Assembly (NCBI GenBank): GCA_963210315.1
Contig: OY723248.1
Coordinates: 326,727-390,726 of the forward strand
DNA length: 64,000 bases
Origin: Rhynchopus euleeides
Lineage: Eukaryota; Euglenozoa; Diplonemea; Diplonemida; Diplonemidae
Direction of reading: 5' to 3'
Part shown: one piece after another, positions 61,176 to 64,000 of the stretch
How the letters are laid out: each line of letters starts with the position of its first letter
Numbering within the stretch: position 1 is the stretch's first letter
Program-made: the position numbers and the translations under genes
Notes under the pieces: model-generated
Told to the model about the DNA's origin: nothing
What the model saw: the letters and a program-made list of their open reading frames with translations, nothing else
The model's database searches: none

Positions 61176-64000
61176 CTACGTGACACCACACGGTTTCGCT
61201 CTCCTCCTCGTTGCGCTGTAAAGGAGGGGGGACACACACACACTGGAAACCGGAGATTGCGCCTGCTGATACTGAGGCGCAATCTTCGCGACGACGCGTT
61301 GAAAAGAGCGCGGAATAGCCGCCGAACGAAAGATGGTGGGAGAGGGGATGCAGCGGGTGCGCTTCGGAACCGCACACAACACCCGCTTCTGGAGGAAACG
61401 TGAACGAGAAGGACGGACAGCACGTGTCTTGCGCTCCAAGAAGCGCAAGGCTTGTGAGGCCCGTGGGAAAGGGGAAGGCACGCCTGATCTAGCTGTGCTG
61501 ATGATCGTGCGGGAGGAAGGAAAACCTGCTCTGTTGTTATGAAACGAGCATCGCTCCAGGGCAGATTCGTCTGCCTCCCGCATGTGCGCTACACGTTTCT
61601 GCGCGCGGGGAACCGAGGACTCAGAAGGGGAGGAAGGGGAGAAAGGAAGTCGACGCCCCACGCAAGGGCTCGGCGACGTGCACTCGTGGGAGAGCGTGTC
61701 GCTCCCCTGGTGAGACGGCGTTTCTGCCTGCCAGTCGGGAAGAGAGGGGGTTGCAGGGTCTAAAGGCACTAGGGGCTCCTGACATGGAGAGGGTGGTGGG
61801 GGTGACACAGTGTCTGATGGGGGACTAAGCCGAGTGTCGACGGGCTGAAAGCCCGGCGAGTCATCCACAACAAGGGAAGGTGCAGGCGAGAGAGGAAGGG
61901 GGGAAGCAAGTTCTGATGGGGGCATGATACTATCCTCGTCAGGCCGAAGGCTTGACGCTGAAATCGGTGAACCAGGGGACACGGGGGGTTGAGGTTCTAC
62001 TCTTCTCTTGTTAAAGGAGCGTTGCCCCAGGGCAGATGCGCCTGTCTCCTGTATGGGTGCTACCCGCTTCTGCGCGCGGGGTACCGAGGACTCAGAGGGG
62101 AGAGAGGGAGAGAAAGGAAGGCGGCGCCCCACGTAAGGGCTCGGAGATCTCCGTTGCGTGGCGCTCTCTGGGAGGGGCGGCGAGCCCGTCTGCGGGGTCT
62201 GTAGCCCGTCCAGCAGGTCTGTGTGCAGCACGAGCTCCGGAGCCGGAGAGGGCGCCGGAAGCGGTGCTGTGTCTGCTGGTGGAGCGAGACGAGCATCATC
62301 AGGCTGGGAGCCCGACGATTCATCCGCATCAAGCGTAACGTGCTCCGCATCCATCTGACGTGGGGTGGGGGAAGCAGGGGTATTCATTCGAGGGGAAGGC
62401 GAGAAAAGAAAACCAGGAAATTCGCGTGGGGTCAGCGCAGATGACTCCGCAGAAGAACCCAACTCGCCCTCACTGGGCTGATCGTCGGGGCAGTGAAGAG
62501 CCAAATGCTCAATCACGCCCGGCCAAAGAAGAAGAAGAGACGCACACATGTCCCACTCTGGCTGTCGCACACACACTATCCCAGCCCCCCAGAGGGACGG
62601 GCCCTCGTCAGAGTGATCTAAACAAATGGCGGTGCGTTTCACGGCATCCTGCCCCATCGAGTCCTCGTCGGAGGCGTCCAGAACGATGGCGGTGCGTTTT
62701 ACCGCAGCCGCAGCCGTCGTGTCGCTATCCATCACAGACGAGGGAGGGACTTCCTCGCTGGTGGAGCCCGCATCATCAGCGTCGTCTCCATCATGCTCAG
62801 TGGCACCAGAGCTGCCCTCCTCTCCCTCGCTGTCAGAATCGTCATCGCAGCTGCTGCTGTCGTCATCCGTGCTCGCAACTTGGTCGACCCTGGGGGCGCG
62901 CCCATGGTGGCCGGCCGCGCAGCATGTCTTCACATTGGCGCAGGTGCCGCACCGCGTCATGTGGTGTGTCTCACAGCACATCACCTTCAGGCCGTCCGCG
63001 TGGTGGTGGTGGACGCGGCAACACGCAGCTATCGTCAGTGCGTAATTCCGCTTGGCGGTATCGCACTCGTCGCATTTCGGTTTCGAATGCGCGTTGCACA
63101 CTTTCCGGGGGCCCAGAGACGTGCTCGCGAGCGACCGCGGCACTGGTACAGGTATAGCGCTGCGCGGCGGGGGCGGGCGTGGCCCATCCCATTGTGAGGC
63201 TCGCGTGGTCCGGGGGATCCCAGTGTAGTCTGGGAACACGTTTGTTCCCCACCTCACGATATTGCCGTCTGCATCGACGCCTGCGGCCGCACATGCCTGT
63301 TCTGCACTCGCCTCTAACGCCGTGATCGTCTCTGCCCCACCTGCGAACACGGGCCGAGGTGTCATCCCGCCCCAGACCTCTCCAGCGCCTACCGAGCAGA
63401 GGGAGCCGACCCGGTCCTCGCGTCGCGCAGGCCACGGGGTAGGAAGGCTTAGCTGGTCGCATAGCCTCTTCAGGCAGCCCATCATCGTCCAGAGGAGGTT
63501 GCCACGCTCGGCCATCGCGGGGTTGGAGGTTCGTGCTGAGCGCTCCGAGGGCTGTAACGCCTTCCCTGTGAAGACCTCGAAGTCAAGGGCGAGCTCGATG
63601 TTCGACACCGTGCCTTGCTTCGTCCATTGGAGCGCTGCGAGCCACGCAAGTATCGCCCTGAGAGACGCAGCGCTATACGGCCACAGCCGCGCTGCTGGCT
63701 TCTCTGGGATACTGGATACGTCGAAGTCAAAAGTCTCTGCTGGCCAGGAGAGAGCAGCCGTCCAGGGGTGCACGAGGGGTCCAGAGCGCCGCATCTTCGC
63801 CTCGAGCTCCCACCGCTTCAGCACGATGCGCCCCATCAGCGTGTGCAGCAAGGTCTCGTCTACCTGGAATCCCTCTGGCACCACGCCGTATCTCGCAAGG
63901 CACGGGGGCCACTCTGAGCGGTCCAGCTGCAGCAGGGGTTCGAACTGAGGTTGAGACCTGACGGAGTCAAACGCACTGCATGCCCACCAAAGGTGATCAG
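61176..64000 (-). CDS. Retroelement polyprotein C-terminal part (cut by window edge)
   Basis: The frame is open from the window edge to the stop at 61176: 940 residues with no start in view. It begins DHLWWACSAFDSVRSQPQF, then LDRSEWPPCLARYGVVPEGF, a pattern seen after the reverse transcriptase/RNase H region of non-LTR-like polyproteins of protists (H..W.Cp followed by a 'PpCL...G..p' block). WPYSAASLRAILAWLAALQW and VSNIELALDFEVFTGKALQP follow. At about residues 296-370 is a Cys/His-rich region (CNAHSKPKCDECD, CCRVHHHH, CCETHHMTRCGTCANVKTCC), likely zinc-binding. The rest is Ser/Pro/Asp-rich with two internal repeats (VGRRLPFSPS ... SESSVPRAQKRVA). RT itself would be beyond 64000, so the class is inferred. 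Confidence 0.65.
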   Translation of the reverse strand, partial: DHLWWACSAFDSVRSQPQFEPLLQLDRSEWPPCLARYGVVPEGFQVDETLLHTLMGRIVLKRWELEAKMRRSGPLVHPWTAALSWPAETFDFDVSSIPEKPAARLWPYSAASLRAILAWLAALQWTKQGTVSNIELALDFEVFTGKALQPSERSARTSNPAMAERGNLLWTMMGCLKRLCDQLSLPTPWPARREDRVGSLCSVGAGEVWGGMTPRPVFAGGAETITALEASAEQACAAAGVDADGNIVRWGTNVFPDYTGIPRTTRASQWDGPRPPPPRSAIPVPVPRSLASTSLGPRKVCNAHSKPKCDECDTAKRNYALTIAACCRVHHHHADGLKVMCCETHHMTRCGTCANVKTCCAAGHHGRAPRVDQVASTDDDSSSCDDDSDSEGEEGSSGATEHDGDDADDAGSTSEEVPPSSVMDSDTTAAAAVKRTAIVLDASDEDSMGQDAVKRTAICLDHSDEGPSLWGAGIVCVRQPEWDMCASLLLLWPGVIEHLALHCPDDQPSEGELGSSAESSALTPREFPGFLFSPSPRMNTPASPTPRQMDAEHVTLDADESSGSQPDDARLAPPADTAPLPAPSPAPELVLHTDLLDGLQTPQTGSPPLPESATQRRSPSPYVGRRLPFSPSLPSESSVPRAQKRVAPIQETGASALGQRSFNKRRVEPQPPVSPGSPISASSLRPDEDSIMPPSELASPLPLSPAPSLVVDDSPGFQPVDTRLSPPSDTVSPPPPSPCQEPLVPLDPATPSLPDWQAETPSHQGSDTLSHECTSPSPCVGRRLPFSPSSPSESSVPRAQKRVAHMREADESALERCSFHNNRAGFPSSRTIISTARSGVPSPFPRASQALRFLERKTRAVRPSRSRFLQKRVLCAVPKRTRCIPSPTIFRSAAIPRSFQRVVAKIAPQYQQAQSPVSSVCVSPLLYSATRRRAKPCGVT
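61546..62147 (-). repeat. Internal repeat in the retroelement ORF (61546-61675 and 62017-62147)
   Basis: About 130 bp, in frame, encoding YVGRRLPFSPSLPSESSVPR and QKRVAPIQETGASAL or its diverged copy (VAHMREADESALE). A smaller duplication, KRTAIxLD, lies at about 62618-62710. Confidence 0.85.

Overview
This is a eukaryotic nuclear window from a large, repeat-rich protist genome. Evidence: short spliceosomal introns, multi-domain eukaryotic proteins (Sec16, SAM domains, class III cyclase-like membrane proteins), several DNA-transposon families and a retroelement ORF. All convincing host genes lie on the minus strand. Four of them have one short intron each, and three of those share the 5' splice site GTATGC. 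Several start codons sit 10-60 nt downstream of a pyrimidine-rich tract plus AG, as expected for spliced-leader trans-splicing. Together this suggests a euglenozoan, with a diplonemid as my best guess and a dinoflagellate as the alternative. No marker gene in the window decides it.

Layout. 0-0.6 kb: 5' end of a secreted serine carboxypeptidase. 1.1-2.7 kb: an unrecognised ORF between palindromic repeats. 2.8-8.1 kb: assembly gap, 195-bp satellite, a 696-bp palindrome and a terminal-inverted-repeat (TIR) element. 9-10.5 kb: MFS transporter. 12.4-14 kb: coiled-coil protein. 14-21.5 kb: repeats, including a 4.56-kb TIR element with a 6-bp target duplication. 21.6-24.2 kb: large disordered protein. 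24.7-25.9 kb: foldback element. 26.9-27.4 kb: small secreted Cys-rich protein with a frameshift. 28.5-31.1 kb: TauE/SafE-type transporter whose two halves are separated by two SAM domains. 31.6-33.7 kb: helical protein. 33.7-44.4 kb: gene-poor, with transposase relics and two nested piggyBac-type elements. 44.4-50.6 kb: two paralogous cyclase-like membrane proteins separated by TIR elements. 52.1-57.6 kb: Sec16. 57.6-61.2 kb: intergenic repeats. 61.2-64 kb: 3' end of a retroelement ORF that runs off the window.

The host genes share no obvious pathway. Carboxypeptidase, the secreted protein, the transporters, cyclases and Sec16 are all secretory or membrane functions, but shared strand and proximity do not show co-regulation. 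The most notable observations are the nested piggyBac pair, a 109-bp MITE family with exact 3-bp target duplications in six copies, the SAM-in-TauE architecture, a likely gene-conversion tract between the cyclases, and the giant palindrome.
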